From assembly GCF_004353905.1 (NCBI RefSeq), contig NZ_SMOD01000004.1, positions 62,001 to 126,000 on the forward strand: a stretch of 64,000 bases of DNA, written 5' to 3'. The DNA comes from Paraburkholderia guartelaensis. GTDB lineage: Bacteria; Pseudomonadota; Gammaproteobacteria; Burkholderiales; Burkholderiaceae. A program made the translations under genes and the position numbers. Below, one piece after another: positions 9,157 to 18,002 of the stretch. Position 1 is the first letter of the stretch, and each line of letters begins with the position of its first letter. Under the pieces are notes generated by a model. That model made no database searches, was not told the origin of the DNA, and saw only the letters and a program-made list of their open reading frames with translations.

Positions 9157-10749
9157 ATGGCGAACACGTTGCAACTGCCGCAAGGCATGCAGATCACAGC
9201 TGACATCCAGCCCGGCTTCGAAACGATCCTCACGCCCGAAGCGCTCGAACTCGTCGCGAAGCTGCACCGCGCGTTCGAGCCGCGCCGCCAGGAACTGCTG
9301 AAGGCACGCGTCGAGCGCACGAAGCGCCTCGACGCCGGCGAGCGCCCCGACTTTCTTGCCGACACGAAATCGATCCGCGAAGGCGACTGGAAGATCGCAG
9401 CGCTGCCGAAGGATCTCGAATGCCGCCGTGTGGAAATCACGGGCCCGGTCGAGCGCAAGATGATCATCAACGCGCTGAACTCGGGCGCGGACTCGTACAT
9501 GACCGACTTCGAGGACTCGAACTCGCCGAACTGGGAAAACCAGATCGTCGGCCAGCTCAACCTCAAGGACGCAGTGCGCCGCACGATCTCGCTGGAACAG
9601 AACGGCAAGACCTACAAGCTCAACGACAAGACCGCCACGTTGATCGTGCGCCCGCGCGGCTGGCACCTCGACGAAAAGCACGTGACGGTAGACGGTCAGC
9701 GCGTGTCGGGAGGCATCTTCGATTTCGCGCTCTACCTCTTCCACAACGCGAAGGAACTGATCTCGCGCGGCAGCGGCCCGTACTTCTATCTGCCGAAGAT
9801 GGAAAGCCACCTCGAAGCGCGCCTGTGGAACGACATCTTCGTCGCGGCGCAGGAAGGCGTGGGCATCCCGCGCGGCACGATCCGCGCGACGGTGCTGGTC
9901 GAGACGATCCTCGCCGCGTTCGAGATGGACGAAATCCTCTATGAACTGCGCGAGCACAGCTCGGGCCTGAACGCCGGCCGCTGGGACTATATCTTCTCGG
10001 CGATCAAGAAGTTCAAGAACGACAAGGACTTCTGTCTTGCCGACCGCGCGCAGATCACGATGACCGTGCCGTTCATGCGCGCCTACGCGCTCGAACTGCT
10101 CAAGACCTGCCACAAGCGCAACGCACCGGCGATCGGCGGCATGAGCGCACTCATCCCGATCAAGAACGACGCGGCCGCGAACGACAAGGCCATGGGCGGC
10201 GTGCGCTCGGACAAGGCGCGTGACGCGACGGATGGCTACGACGGCGGCTGGGTTGCCCACCCGGGCCTCGTGCCCATCGCGATGGAAGAGTTCGTGAAGG
10301 TGCTCGGCGACAAGCCGAACCAGATCAGCAAGCAGCGCGCAGACGTCAACGTCGCCGGCAAGGATCTGCTCGACTTCCGTCCGGAAGCGCCGATCACCGA
10401 GACGGGCCTGCGCAACAACATCAACGTGGGCATCCACTACCTCGGCTCGTGGCTCGCGGGCAATGGCTGCGTGCCGATCCACAACCTGATGGAAGACGCC
10501 GCGACCGCCGAAATCTCGCGCTCTCAGGTGTGGCAGTGGATCCGCTCGCCCAAGGGCAAGCTCGAAGACGGCCGCAAGGTCACGGCCGAACTCGTGCGCG
10601 AACTGATCCCTCAGGAACTGGACAAGGTGAAGGCGTCGGTCGGCGGCGACACAAAGCCGTACGAGCGCGCCGCGCAGATCTTCGAGCAGATGTCGACGTC
10701 GGAAAACTTCGTCGAGTTCCTGACGCTGCCGCTGTACGAAGAGATCTAA
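9157..10749 (+). CDS. aceB: malate synthase A
   Basis: 530 residues. Condenses glyoxylate with acetyl-CoA to malate, the second glyoxylate-shunt step. Family signatures are visible: [13 protein letters not shown], the conserved [14 protein letters not shown] segment, [18 protein letters not shown], and [18 protein letters not shown], with a C-terminal RSQVWQWI segment. Length matches malate synthase A rather than the longer G form. The ATG at 9157 has an AAGGAG site 8 bp upstream; an earlier in-frame GTG overlapping the dehalogenase stop lacks one and adds residues without similarity. Confidence 0.97.
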   Translation: MANTLQLPQGMQITADIQPGFETILTPEALELVAKLHRAFEPRRQELLKARVERTKRLDAGERPDFLADTKSIREGDWKIAALPKDLECRRVEITGPVERKMIINALNSGADSYMTDFEDSNSPNWENQIVGQLNLKDAVRRTISLEQNGKTYKLNDKTATLIVRPRGWHLDEKHVTVDGQRVSGGIFDFALYLFHNAKELISRGSGPYFYLPKMESHLEARLWNDIFVAAQEGVGIPRGTIRATVLVETILAAFEMDEILYELREHSSGLNAGRWDYIFSAIKKFKNDKDFCLADRAQITMTVPFMRAYALELLKTCHKRNAPAIGGMSALIPIKNDAAANDKAMGGVRSDKARDATDGYDGGWVAHPGLVPIAMEEFVKVLGDKPNQISKQRADVNVAGKDLLDFRPEAPITETGLRNNINVGIHYLGSWLAGNGCVPIHNLMEDAATAEISRSQVWQWIRSPKGKLEDGRKVTAELVRELIPQELDKVKASVGGDTKPYERAAQIFEQMSTSENFVEFLTLPLYEEI

Positions 10750-10778
10750 TCGTTCGGTACGTCTAACGACTAGCCGAT

Positions 10779-10813
10779 GAAAAAGGCCCGGCGGGTGTGA
10801 ACCCGTCGGGCCT
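10779..10813 (-). terminator. terminator between aceB and the cyclotransferase gene
   Basis: Near-perfect 13-bp stem AGGCCCGGCGGGT/ACCCGTCGGGCCT with a GTGA loop. The A-run on its left makes a good T-run for the minus-strand gene; on the plus strand the tail is weak, though the hairpin probably also serves aceB. Confidence 0.9.
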
Positions 10814-10843
10814 TCGTGTTTGCATGCGCCGTGTCTTGAACGA

Positions 10844-11251
10844 TCAGCGCGCGCGCCGATGCGCGACCCAGTCGCCGCCTGCGATCTCGGGGCGTCCTGC
10901 AATGGCGGCCGACGCAACCGGATAGTAGAGGCAAGCGATGCGTTCGCCCTGCACCTCGATATCCACTTCCTGCGAAACGAACAGATTGTCGACACCCGGA
11001 TAAACCTGCTCGATTTCGTCGAGCACGGCGAGGAGCGCGTCGTCGATCTCGTAGACGTCGCCGACGACCGTCGATTGCGCATCGGGCGACCCGGCCACCA
11101 TTCCAGGGTAGCTGCCGAAGTCGAAGAGCCGGCCGGCGAGCGTGGTAAGCCCGAGGTGACGTGGGCGTGCGATCGCGTTGCGATCCGCCGCGAGGTTGAT
11201 GTCGTTGATCTCGCCCGCGCGCAGCGTGCCGTAGACGAACACGTATTTCAT
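10844..11251 (-). CDS. gamma-glutamylcyclotransferase-like (AIG2/GGCT fold) protein
   Basis: 135 residues. The N-terminal YVFVYGTLRAGEIN motif is the substrate-binding loop of the GGCT/AIG2 fold, and a Glu in the ALLAVLDEIEQVYPG segment corresponds to the usual catalytic acid. The C-terminal half ends in a strand with CLYYPV. Likely forms 5-oxoproline from a gamma-glutamyl substrate, but the true substrate is unknown. The ATG at 11251 has AGGAGAG upstream, which decides it over an earlier in-frame start. Terminated by the hairpin at 10779-10813. Confidence 0.85.
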   Translation of the reverse strand: MKYVFVYGTLRAGEINDINLAADRNAIARPRHLGLTTLAGRLFDFGSYPGMVAGSPDAQSTVVGDVYEIDDALLAVLDEIEQVYPGVDNLFVSQEVDIEVQGERIACLYYPVASAAIAGRPEIAGGDWVAHRRAR

Positions 11252-11365
11252 GGCTTTTCTCTCCTTCAGGGCGGCTCGCGCCACACGAGCGCGCTGTCGA
11301 TTCGCCCACATTATGCACGGCCATAAATACGTGCGGCCCAAGCCCTCGGGCGCGAGACGTCTACA

Positions 11366-12322
11366 ATGGGTGCGCTACTTGCCAAACCCGTCGCAAAACT
11401 CGACGGCGAACCCGCCGCCCTGCCCGTCATGCCCGAGGATCTGCCCCACTTCACAGCCAGCGACGCACGCAACGTGGCGCAGCCGCGCGCCGAACTCGTC
11501 GATATCCCGCCCGAGTTCGCGCCGACACCCACGCATCCTATCCGCGTGCGCTCGCGGCCCATGCCGGCCGGTGTGTGCATCGCCCAGCACACGCATGCGT
11601 GGGCGCAGCTCGCCTACTCGTCGCGCGGCGTGCTGCGCATGGCAACGCCCGGCACGACGTGGATGGTGCCGCCCTCGCGCGCGATCTGGGTGCCGCCTCA
11701 CATCACGCACGAAGTGGCGATCGTCGAGGACGCGTTCCTGCGCACGCTCTACGTAGACGAATCGGTGATTCCGCCCGGCCTCGACGCGTGCCGCGTGGTC
11801 GAAGTCTCGGGCCTCCTGCGCGAGACGATCGCGGCACTCGACGAGCGCGGCATCCCCACCGCGCGCGAGCGCCTGCTCGGCGCGCTGGCGCTCGACGAGA
11901 TCACCCGCTCGGCGCCGCTGCCGCTCGCCGTGCCGATGCCTGAGGAAAAGCGCCTGCGCGCGCTATGCGAAGCGCTGATTGCCGACCCGGCGGGACCCAG
12001 CTCGCTCGAATACTGGGCCGCACACGTGGGCGCGAGCACACGCACGATCGCGCGGCTCTTTCGCCAGGAACTTGGGGTGAGCTTTTCGCAGTGGCGCCAG
12101 CAGGCGATTCTCGCGCGCGCGATCCCGCTGCTCAATCAAGGACGCCCAATGGCCGTCGTGGCACAGGAACTCGGGTATCAGAGCCAGAGTGCGTTTTCGG
12201 CGATGTTTCGCCGCGCCTTCGGCGAGAGTCCGCGTGCCTTCATCGCGCGGGGCACGGGCGATCGCGACGAGGACGAACCCGAAGATTCCGTGGCCGCCGT
12301 GCGCGACGACAACGTGGGTTGA
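11366..12322 (+). CDS. AraC-family transcriptional regulator
   Basis: 318 residues. An N-terminal cupin-type sensor (about 60-150, with HTHAWAQLAYSSRGVL and VPPSRAIWVPPHITHEV) is followed by two helix-turn-helix motifs (about 205-300), including VGASTRTIARLFRQELG and QELGYQSQSAFSAMFRRAFG. This layout matches the YdhI/NimR-like AraC group that often senses small aromatic or azole compounds; the ligand here is unknown. The tail after residue 300 is acidic. Start is uncertain: ATG at 11366 lies within a TACAAT -10-like sequence, and residue 22 (ATG at 11429) is an alternative. Confidence 0.88.
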   Translation: MGALLAKPVAKLDGEPAALPVMPEDLPHFTASDARNVAQPRAELVDIPPEFAPTPTHPIRVRSRPMPAGVCIAQHTHAWAQLAYSSRGVLRMATPGTTWMVPPSRAIWVPPHITHEVAIVEDAFLRTLYVDESVIPPGLDACRVVEVSGLLRETIAALDERGIPTARERLLGALALDEITRSAPLPLAVPMPEEKRLRALCEALIADPAGPSSLEYWAAHVGASTRTIARLFRQELGVSFSQWRQQAILARAIPLLNQGRPMAVVAQELGYQSQSAFSAMFRRAFGESPRAFIARGTGDRDEDEPEDSVAAVRDDNVG

Positions 12323-12340
12323 GTGAGGGACTGGCCAGGT

Positions 12341-12805
12341 TCAGACGAGCCGCGTCATGTGGCGAATCGAGCCGAGGCGCGCAAGCCTCGGACCCGCCAC
12401 GCGATAGCCCATGCGCAGATAGAGACGCGCGGCCGGATTATCGACGAACACGCGCAGTTGCAGCTCGCGCAGGCCGCGCTCGCGGGCCCATTGGTGTGAG
12501 ATGTCGAGCAAGAACGTGCCGGCACCATTGCCGCGATACCCCTGAGCGATCTGCACGTCGCGAATGTGCAGCGAGTCGCCCTCCTGCGTCACGCGCAGCA
12601 CGCCAATGGCCTCGCCGTCGAGTTCGAGGATGAAATTCTCCGACTCGCGATAGCTCGCCAGAAAGAGATCACCGCGCCAGACGAGGTGATGCCGCAGGTA
12701 GTAGCCACCCATGTTGTTGCGCGTGAGCGTCTCCGCGAACTCGAAATCGTCCATGGTGGCGCGGCGCAGCTGAAACGGCGACGCAATGTCGTTCGGTGCG
12801 AACAT
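12341..12805 (-). CDS. GNAT-family N-acetyltransferase
   Basis: 154 residues, a single GNAT domain. Visible are the acetyl-CoA loop QIAQGYRGNGAGTFLLD (Q-x-x-R-G-x-G-x type) and the C-terminal QLRVFVDNPAARLYLRMGY segment. The substrate cannot be deduced. It is convergent with the AraC gene (18 bp apart) and precedes nothing on its own strand for 500 bp, so it is probably a single-gene unit. Confidence 0.85.
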   Translation of the reverse strand: MFAPNDIASPFQLRRATMDDFEFAETLTRNNMGGYYLRHHLVWRGDLFLASYRESENFILELDGEAIGVLRVTQEGDSLHIRDVQIAQGYRGNGAGTFLLDISHQWARERGLRELQLRVFVDNPAARLYLRMGYRVAGPRLARLGSIRHMTRLV

Positions 12806-12930
12806 GTCGGCAAGCGGGGAAACCAGATTTCGACAACGCTACGATAACGCGCGGCCGTCGGCAATCGCAGATTGTCCGTACAGCAAACGAAATGACGCCT
12901 GGGGAGAGGATGGGGAAGAAACCGTCTGCG

Positions 12931-12968
12931 GAAAAAGAAAAAGCCCGTTGGACGTATCCAACGGGCTT
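12931..12968 (-). terminator. terminator of the tRNA array
   Basis: Perfect 12-bp stem AAGCCCGTTGGA/TCCAACGGGCTT with loop CGTA, followed on the minus strand by TTTTTCTTTTTC. It lies 6 bp after the last tRNA-Asp. Confidence 0.95.
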
Positions 12969-12973
12969 CGTTC

Positions 12974-13050
12974 TGGCGGAGCGGACGGGACTCGAACCCG
13001 CGACCCCCGGCGTGACAGGCCGGTATTCTAACCGACTGAACTACCGCTCC
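12974..13050 (-). tRNA. tRNA-Asp(GTC), copy 3 in transcription order
   Basis: 77 nt including an encoded CCA. Acceptor GGAGCGG/CCGCTCC, anticodon loop CTGTCAC with GTC, and T-loop GTTCGAGTC are all standard. Last gene of the array. Confidence 0.98.
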
Positions 13051-13130
13051 AGCTTGCTGCTCACCGGCGGGCGTCGGTCGATTCCCGCTGGCGGCGTCGC
13101 CGCATTACTCTTTGGCGCCGCATTTTGATT

Positions 13131-13206
13131 TGGCGTCCCCTAGGGGATTCGAACCCCTGTACTCACCGTGAAAGGGTGATGTCCTAGGCCTCTAGACGAA
13201 GGGGAC
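13131..13206 (-). tRNA. tRNA-Glu(TTC), copy 3 in transcription order
   Basis: 76 nt with encoded CCA. Acceptor GTCCCCT/AGGGGAC, anticodon loop CTTTCAC with TTC. Confidence 0.98.
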
Positions 13207-13288
13207 AACACGGGTATAAGCGTTGACTTACACCTTTGAACTTCAGCAGTTCGCAATCACCGAAGCAACTGCGGAACAGCTTTGAATC

Positions 13289-13365
13289 TGGCGGAGCGGA
13301 CGGGACTCGAACCCGCGACCCCCGGCGTGACAGGCCGGTATTCTAACCGACTGAACTACCGCTCC
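13289..13365 (-). tRNA. tRNA-Asp(GTC), copy 2
   Basis: Identical in sequence to the other two tRNA-Asp copies, with encoded CCA. Confidence 0.98.
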
Positions 13366-13447
13366 AGCTTACTGCTCACACCGGCGGGCGTCGGTCGATT
13401 CCCGCTGGCGGCGTCGCCACATTACTCTTTGGCGCCGCATATTGATT

Positions 13448-13523
13448 TGGCGTCCCCTAGGGGATTCGAACCCCTGTACTCACCGTGAAAGGGTGATGTC
13501 CTAGGCCTCTAGACGAAGGGGAC
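13448..13523 (-). tRNA. tRNA-Glu(TTC), copy 2
   Basis: Identical to the other two tRNA-Glu copies. It starts about 30 bp after the terminator-like hairpin at 13556-13589. Confidence 0.98.
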
Positions 13524-13555
13524 AACACGGGCTTTCGCCTGTAATCGTCACTTTA

Positions 13556-13589
13556 ACTAAAAAGCCCGCTCACAGTTTCTGAACGGGCT
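13556..13589 (-). terminator. terminator-like hairpin inside the tRNA array
   Basis: Stem AGCCCG-TCA/TGA-CGGGCT with one mismatch, followed on the minus strand by TTTTTAGTT. It resembles the array's final terminator and lies just after tRNA-Asp copy 1, so it may attenuate expression of the four downstream tRNAs or be a relic of the duplication. Confidence 0.75.
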
Positions 13590-13594
13590 CGATC

Positions 13595-13671
13595 TGGCGG
13601 AGCGGACGGGACTCGAACCCGCGACCCCCGGCGTGACAGGCCGGTATTCTAACCGACTGAACTACCGCTCC
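13595..13671 (-). tRNA. tRNA-Asp(GTC), copy 1
   Basis: 77 nt with encoded CCA, identical to copies 2 and 3. Directly followed by the internal hairpin. Confidence 0.98.
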
Positions 13672-13746
13672 AGTTCGACACAGTCAGGTGGATGTCGGTT
13701 GATTTCCACCTGATGCTTCGCCAATCTCATTGACGACGCTCATGTC

Positions 13747-13822
13747 TGGCGTCCCCTAGGGGATTCGAACCCCTGTACTCACCGTGAAAGGGTGATGTCC
13801 TAGGCCTCTAGACGAAGGGGAC
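13747..13822 (-). tRNA. tRNA-Glu(TTC), copy 1
   Basis: 76 nt with encoded CCA, identical to the other tRNA-Glu copies. The gene for its charging enzyme, gltX, lies just upstream on the same strand. Confidence 0.98.
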
Positions 13823-13877
13823 ATGATCTTTTCAGATAATGCCTTTACCACACTCTACTGCTTACTACTTGTTCTGT

Positions 13878-13953
<76 letters not shown>

Positions 13954-13971
13954 TTGCAGAACAGAAGCGAG

Positions 13972-14000
13972 ATTTTAAACATCAATTTCGCTTTCGTCAA
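13972..14000 (-). promoter_or_regulatory. sigma-70 promoter of the tRNA array
   Basis: On the minus strand TTGACG, 17 bp, TAAAAT. A-rich sequence precedes the -35 like an UP element. The start point would be about 10-15 bp before tRNA-Ala. Confidence 0.9.
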
Positions 14001-14188
14001 GAGCTTTTGAATCGTTTTTTGAAGCGCTTCGAGGTTTCCTTGAAACATCGTTGCCCGATTCTGCGGCTCTTTGCGTGAGATTTGCTGCTTATTTGCCGCT
14101 CTCTCGCGCTCCGTATTCAACGGAGCCCGAATACTACAAGAACTGCCGCCCGGCCGCTAGGGTCCGGGCGAAAAATTCTTCAAAATTT

Positions 14189-15610
14189 TTACTTTGCAGC
14201 CGAAATACCCTTCTCGATGCGGCTCACCACCGCATCGCGGCCAAACAGCACGAGCACCGCATCGACCGACGGCGTGTGCGTCGTCCCTGCCACGAGCAAG
14301 CGGGCCGGCATTGCGAGCTGCGGCATCTTGAGCTTGTGCGTGGCGAGCGTGGCCTTGAGCGCGGCCGAGACACCCTCCTTCGTCCACTCCGCGCCCTTGA
14401 GCGCGACGGCGAGATCGGCGAGCGCGGGGCGCACGGCTTCCGTGATGTGCTGTGCGAGCGCTTCGGCTTCCGGCTGCGGCTCGCGATAGAACATCATCGC
14501 GCTCTCGGCGATCTCCTTGATCGTGTTCGCACGGTCCTTGAAAAGCGCGACCACGCCTTCGAGCGACGGCCCCTTGGCGAGCGCCGCTTCGTCCACGCCG
14601 AGCGCAGCGAAGAACGGCTTCGAAAGCTCGGCAAGACGCGCGTTGTCCACTTCCTTCAGGTAGTGGTTGTTGAGCCAGTTGAGCTTGTTGTGGTCGTACT
14701 GCGCGGGCGACTTGCCGAGATGCTCGAGATCGAACCACTCCACGAACTGCTCGCACGTGAACACTTCGGCGTCGCCGTGCGACCAGCCCAGGCGCGCGAG
14801 ATAGTTGAGCACCGCTTCGGGCAGATAGCCTACGTCGCGATAACCGATCACGCTCATCGCGCCGTGGCGCTTGCTCATCTTTTCGCCCTGCTCGTTGAGC
14901 ACGGTAGGCAGGTGCGCGTAGACCGGCGGCTCGCCGCCGAGCGCGCGCAGGATGTTGATCTGGCGCGGCGTGTTGTTCACGTGGTCGTCGCCGCGGATCA
15001 CGTGCGTGATCTTCATGTCGAGGTCGTCCACGACCACGCAGAAGTTGTAGGTCGGCGTGCCGTCCGGGCGCGCGATCACGAGGTCGTCGAGCTCTTCGTT
15101 CGAGATCTCCACGCGGCCCTTGACGGCGTCGTCCCATGCCACCACGCCCGTGAGCGGGTTGCGAAAGCGCAGCACCGGCTCAACGCCTTCCGGCGGGGTG
15201 GGCAGCACCTTGCCCGGCTCCGGGCGCCACGTGCCGTCGTAGCGCGGCTTTTCGCCTGCCGCGCGCTGGCGCTCGCGCAGCGCATCGAGCTCTTCCGTCG
15301 ACATGTAGCACGGGTACACGAGCCCCTGCTCCTGCATCTCTTTGAGCACTTCGCGATAACGGTCCATGCGCTGCATCTGGTAGAACGGACCTTCGTCGAA
15401 ATTCAGGCCGAGCCATTCCATGCCTTCGAGGATCGCATCGACCGATTCCGACGTCGAACGCTCGAGGTCGGTGTCTTCGATCCGCAGCACGAAGACGCCC
15501 TTATTGTGGCGCGCGAACGCCCACGGATAAAGCGCGGAACGGATGTTGCCGAGGTGGATGAAGCCGGTCGGGCTCGGCGCGAAGCGGGTACGGACGACAG
15601 AGGTAGTCAT
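14189..15610 (-). CDS. gltX: glutamyl-tRNA synthetase
   Basis: 473 residues, usual length. Charges tRNA-Glu with glutamate. Class I signatures are present: the HIGH-equivalent [12 protein letters not shown] (residues 11-22) and KMSKR (244-248). The ATP-site neighbour [10 protein letters not shown] follows the first. The anticodon-binding helical domain fills the C-terminal third. It lies on the same strand as, and 236 bp upstream of, the array holding three tRNA-Glu genes, although that array has its own promoter. Start ATG at 15610; an extended -10 (TATAAT at 15783-15788) suggests a leader of about 165 nt. Confidence 0.97.
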   Translation of the reverse strand: MTTSVVRTRFAPSPTGFIHLGNIRSALYPWAFARHNKGVFVLRIEDTDLERSTSESVDAILEGMEWLGLNFDEGPFYQMQRMDRYREVLKEMQEQGLVYPCYMSTEELDALRERQRAAGEKPRYDGTWRPEPGKVLPTPPEGVEPVLRFRNPLTGVVAWDDAVKGRVEISNEELDDLVIARPDGTPTYNFCVVVDDLDMKITHVIRGDDHVNNTPRQINILRALGGEPPVYAHLPTVLNEQGEKMSKRHGAMSVIGYRDVGYLPEAVLNYLARLGWSHGDAEVFTCEQFVEWFDLEHLGKSPAQYDHNKLNWLNNHYLKEVDNARLAELSKPFFAALGVDEAALAKGPSLEGVVALFKDRANTIKEIAESAMMFYREPQPEAEALAQHITEAVRPALADLAVALKGAEWTKEGVSAALKATLATHKLKMPQLAMPARLLVAGTTHTPSVDAVLVLFGRDAVVSRIEKGISAAK

Positions 15611-16095
15611 GGTCGATTACTCGAAGGCGATGCCATCCGGAGCGCGTCGCTGGCGATAGAAGCAGCGACGGCGGCGGACAGCCAGGGTTCGCGGCGCGTT
15701 CGGCCCGCGCGGCTAGCGCGGGAGCGCCGGGGCGCGCGCAGCCTCGCGCACACGAACGGGAATCCGGAAAATTAGAGACGGGATTATACCCGCCATGCAC
15801 CGCTTCGGCCTGGGGGCGAGGCCCGCAGCGCGCGCGGGCACGCCGCTTCTCTGATGTATGCGTCCGCGCGCTCGCAAACCGTCGACCGCGTTGTCATCTG
15901 CCGTCACATCGCGGACACATCGCGTTACATGCACGCCTGCTAAACCGGCCGCGCTTTGCCTTATGATGTCGGCGCGCCGCCACCACGATGCGGCGTCGCG
16001 CGCGCAAATACAGATACTCGGCCGCCCGCGCGAGCAGACCGGGGTACCGCGTCGTTCCTTGCCGGACACGCACGCGGACCGCATGGAGAACCTTC
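15611..16095. other. 485-bp gene-free divergent region between gltX and the patatin-like gene
   Basis: Holds a minus-strand TATAAT (15783-15788) without a good -35, a candidate for gltX. The remainder is GC-rich, with open frames that lack codon or family support. I see no RNA gene. Confidence 0.45.
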
Positions 16096-17040
16096 TTGAA
16101 GCAGTCATCGCCCTCGTTGAGCCGCCGGCACTTTTCGCTTGCGGCCGCCTCCACCGTCCTTGCCGCCTGCACGACCACGGGCACGCAAACGGCGAGCGTC
16201 CCGCCGCCCGTCACCACCGCGCCCCTGCCGCCAGTCGCCAGGCCGACGCGCCCGATTCGCGTGGGCCTCGCGCTCGGCGGCGGCGCGGCGCGCGGCTTCG
16301 CGCATATCGGCGTGATCAAGGGGCTCGAGGCGCGCAACGTGCAGGTCGACTTCGTTGTCGGCACGAGTGCAGGCTCGGTCGTCGCGGCGCTCTACGCGTC
16401 GGGTATGAACGGTTTCGCGCTCAACAAGCTCGCGCTGACGATGGACGAAGCCTCGATCAGCGACTGGGCGATGCCGTTTCGCACGCGCGGCCTCCTGCAA
16501 GGCGTGGCGCTCCAGAACTATCTGAACACCACGCTGCATGACCGCCCCATCGAGAAGATGGCGAAGCCGCTCGGCGTCGTCGCGACCGACCTGCGCACGG
16601 GCCAGCCCATCCTGTTCCAACGCGGCAACACGGGCATCGCAGTGCGTGCGTCCTGCAGCATTCCGTCGATTTTCGAGCCCGTGAAGATTGCGGGCCATGA
16701 ATACGTGGACGGTGGCCTCGTGAGTCCGGTGCCGGCCTCGTTCGCACGCCGGATGGGCGCCGACTTCGTGATCGCCGTGGACATCTCCGCGCGTCCGGAA
16801 ACGGCCTCGACATTGAGCCAGTTCGACGTGCTGATGCAGACCTTCACGATCATGGGCCAGACGATCAAGACCTACGAGCTCGACAAGTACGCCGACGTCG
16901 TGATCCGCCCGAACCTCAACGCGATGTCGAGCAGCGACTTCACGCAGCGCAACGCGGCGATCCTCGCGGGCGAAGAAGCGGCGGCGCGCATCATGCCCGA
17001 ACTCGAGCGCAAGCTCGCCGCGGCGCGCCTGACGGCCTGA
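16096..17040 (+). CDS. patatin-like phospholipase, probable lipoprotein
   Basis: 314 residues from a TTG start. The acyl-hydrolase fold shows the oxyanion loop LGGGAARGFAHIG, the nucleophile elbow GTSAGS and the catalytic Asp in VDGGLVSP. The TTG at 16096 is preferred because GGAG lies 7 bp upstream and because it leaves a neat lipoprotein signal: SRRHFSLAAASTVLAAC, with the lipidated Cys at residue 25. An upstream in-frame ATG (15988) would add 36 Arg-rich residues that spoil the signal. The protein is like the RssA/NTE group, probably membrane-anchored and facing the periplasm. Substrate unknown. Confidence 0.88.
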   Translation: MKQSSPSLSRRHFSLAAASTVLAACTTTGTQTASVPPPVTTAPLPPVARPTRPIRVGLALGGGAARGFAHIGVIKGLEARNVQVDFVVGTSAGSVVAALYASGMNGFALNKLALTMDEASISDWAMPFRTRGLLQGVALQNYLNTTLHDRPIEKMAKPLGVVATDLRTGQPILFQRGNTGIAVRASCSIPSIFEPVKIAGHEYVDGGLVSPVPASFARRMGADFVIAVDISARPETASTLSQFDVLMQTFTIMGQTIKTYELDKYADVVIRPNLNAMSSSDFTQRNAAILAGEEAAARIMPELERKLAAARLTA

Positions 17041-17080
17041 TCGCTAGACCTGTGCGCCCTCCCAGCGGGCGCACAAACAC

Positions 17081-17113
17081 AAAAAGCCTGCTTCGCAAGA
17101 AGCAGGCTTTTTG
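17081..17113. terminator. bidirectional terminator between patatin-like gene and C40 peptidase gene
   Basis: Stem of 13 bp, AAAAAGCCTGCTT/AAGCAGGCTTTTT, with A- and T-runs on both sides. A second hairpin, GTGCGCCC/GGGCGCAC (17052-17074), precedes it on the plus strand. Confidence 0.95.
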
Positions 17114-17131
17114 TTCGCTACAAAACCTCGA

Positions 17132-17842
17132 TCAGTTGCCGCCGTTGGCGTTGAACTGCGCGCTCACGCGCTTGAGGCTTTGCTGCTGGTCCGGCGTGAA
17201 CGACGTTTCGATACGGCGTGCACCCGTGAAGCGCTTTTCCCAGTAGCCGTCATCAAGGTCGTCGACACGGATCGTGCTGCCGGTGGACGGCGAATGCACG
17301 AACTTGTTGTCACCGATGTAGATGCCCACGTGCGAGAACGTGCGGCGCATCGTGTTGAAGAACACGAGGTCGCCTGGCTTCAGGTTGCTCATGCTGACCT
17401 TCTCACCCACGCGGCTCATTTCCTCGGCGCGACGCGGGAGCGACATGCCGAGCGTGTCCTGGAACACGTAGCGCACGAAGCCGCTGCAGTCAAGGCCGGA
17501 GTCAGGTGTGTTGCCGCCCCAGCGGTAACGCACGCCAATCATATTGAGTGCGCCGACAACCACGTCGCCCGCTTTGCCGGCCATGCCGGAAAGAAACGCC
17601 TTGGCGCCGCCTTCGGTCGGGGCCGGAGCCGCTGCCGGGGTCGCCTGGTTGGCATTCTGGAGTGCGCTCTGCACTGCGGGGATGGACTGCGGATTCGCCG
17701 AATTGCTCGGCGAAAATGAGGCATTCTGGTTAAAGCTGCTTACTTCGTCGGCGAACGCGCCGGGAGCTGCGGCCATCAGTACGCCGATGAACATCCCGGC
17801 GACGACGCGCGTGCAAGCCTGGGTCAAGTATCGGTGCTGCAT
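17132..17842 (-). CDS. NlpC/P60 (C40) family cell-wall peptidase
   Basis: 236 residues. An N-terminal signal peptide (cleavage expected near AFA-DE, residues 31-32) is followed by a low-complexity Ser/Asn/Ala/Pro linker to about residue 90 and then the NlpC/P60 domain. The catalytic Cys119 is in DCSGFVRYVF, His171 in SHVGIYIGD and His183 in KFVHSP. Such enzymes cut gamma-D-glutamyl-diaminopimelate bonds in peptidoglycan stem peptides. The gene has a near-consensus promoter and an unusual repeat cluster upstream, so its expression is probably controlled. It ends at a bidirectional terminator. Confidence 0.93.
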   Translation of the reverse strand: MQHRYLTQACTRVVAGMFIGVLMAAAPGAFADEVSSFNQNASFSPSNSANPQSIPAVQSALQNANQATPAAAPAPTEGGAKAFLSGMAGKAGDVVVGALNMIGVRYRWGGNTPDSGLDCSGFVRYVFQDTLGMSLPRRAEEMSRVGEKVSMSNLKPGDLVFFNTMRRTFSHVGIYIGDNKFVHSPSTGSTIRVDDLDDGYWEKRFTGARRIETSFTPDQQQSLKRVSAQFNANGGN

Positions 17843-17894
17843 TGGTCGGTAGAAATTGCCCGTAAATCAGGGAGTTAGTAGAAAAGTTTGGACG

Positions 17895-17923
17895 ATACTA
17901 GCCAGTAAGTATTTGTGTGTCAA
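17895..17923 (-). promoter_or_regulatory. sigma-70 promoter of the C40 peptidase gene
   Basis: Minus-strand TTGACA, 17 bp, TAGTAT: a consensus -35 and a good -10. The start point would be near 17888, giving a leader of about 45 nt. Confidence 0.88.
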
Positions 17924-17949
17924 AACAAATAGAAAAATTCAATCGCGAC

Positions 17950-17984
17950 ATTCACCTCATTGGTGAATTTCACCGAAATTCACC
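17950..17984. repeat. TTCACC/GGTGAA repeat cluster, candidate operator
   Basis: Three TTCACC copies (17951-17956, 17969-17974, 17979-17984) and one GGTGAA (17962-17967) make nested inverted repeats, including the perfect palindrome GGTGAATTTCACC. It lies between the yejF stop and the C40 peptidase promoter, about 63-97 bp upstream of the predicted start point. Confidence 0.7.
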
Positions 17985-18002
17985 CTAAAGTTCCGCCAAA
18001 GC

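Larger units (their letters stand above)
12974..13822 (-). repeat. tandem repeat of a tRNA-Glu/tRNA-Asp unit, three copies
   Basis: The Asp-spacer-Glu unit occurs at 12974-13206, 13289-13523 and 13595-13822. Units 1 and 2 are nearly identical through the roughly 80-bp spacer between the tRNAs (13051-13130 against 13366-13447), showing recent duplication or gene conversion. The third spacer is clearly diverged although its tRNAs are identical. Confidence 0.95.

Noticed and set aside
13051..13523. CRISPR-like repetition near the tRNAs
   Set aside because: The repeats are whole tRNA genes with their spacers, only three units, and no cas genes are nearby.
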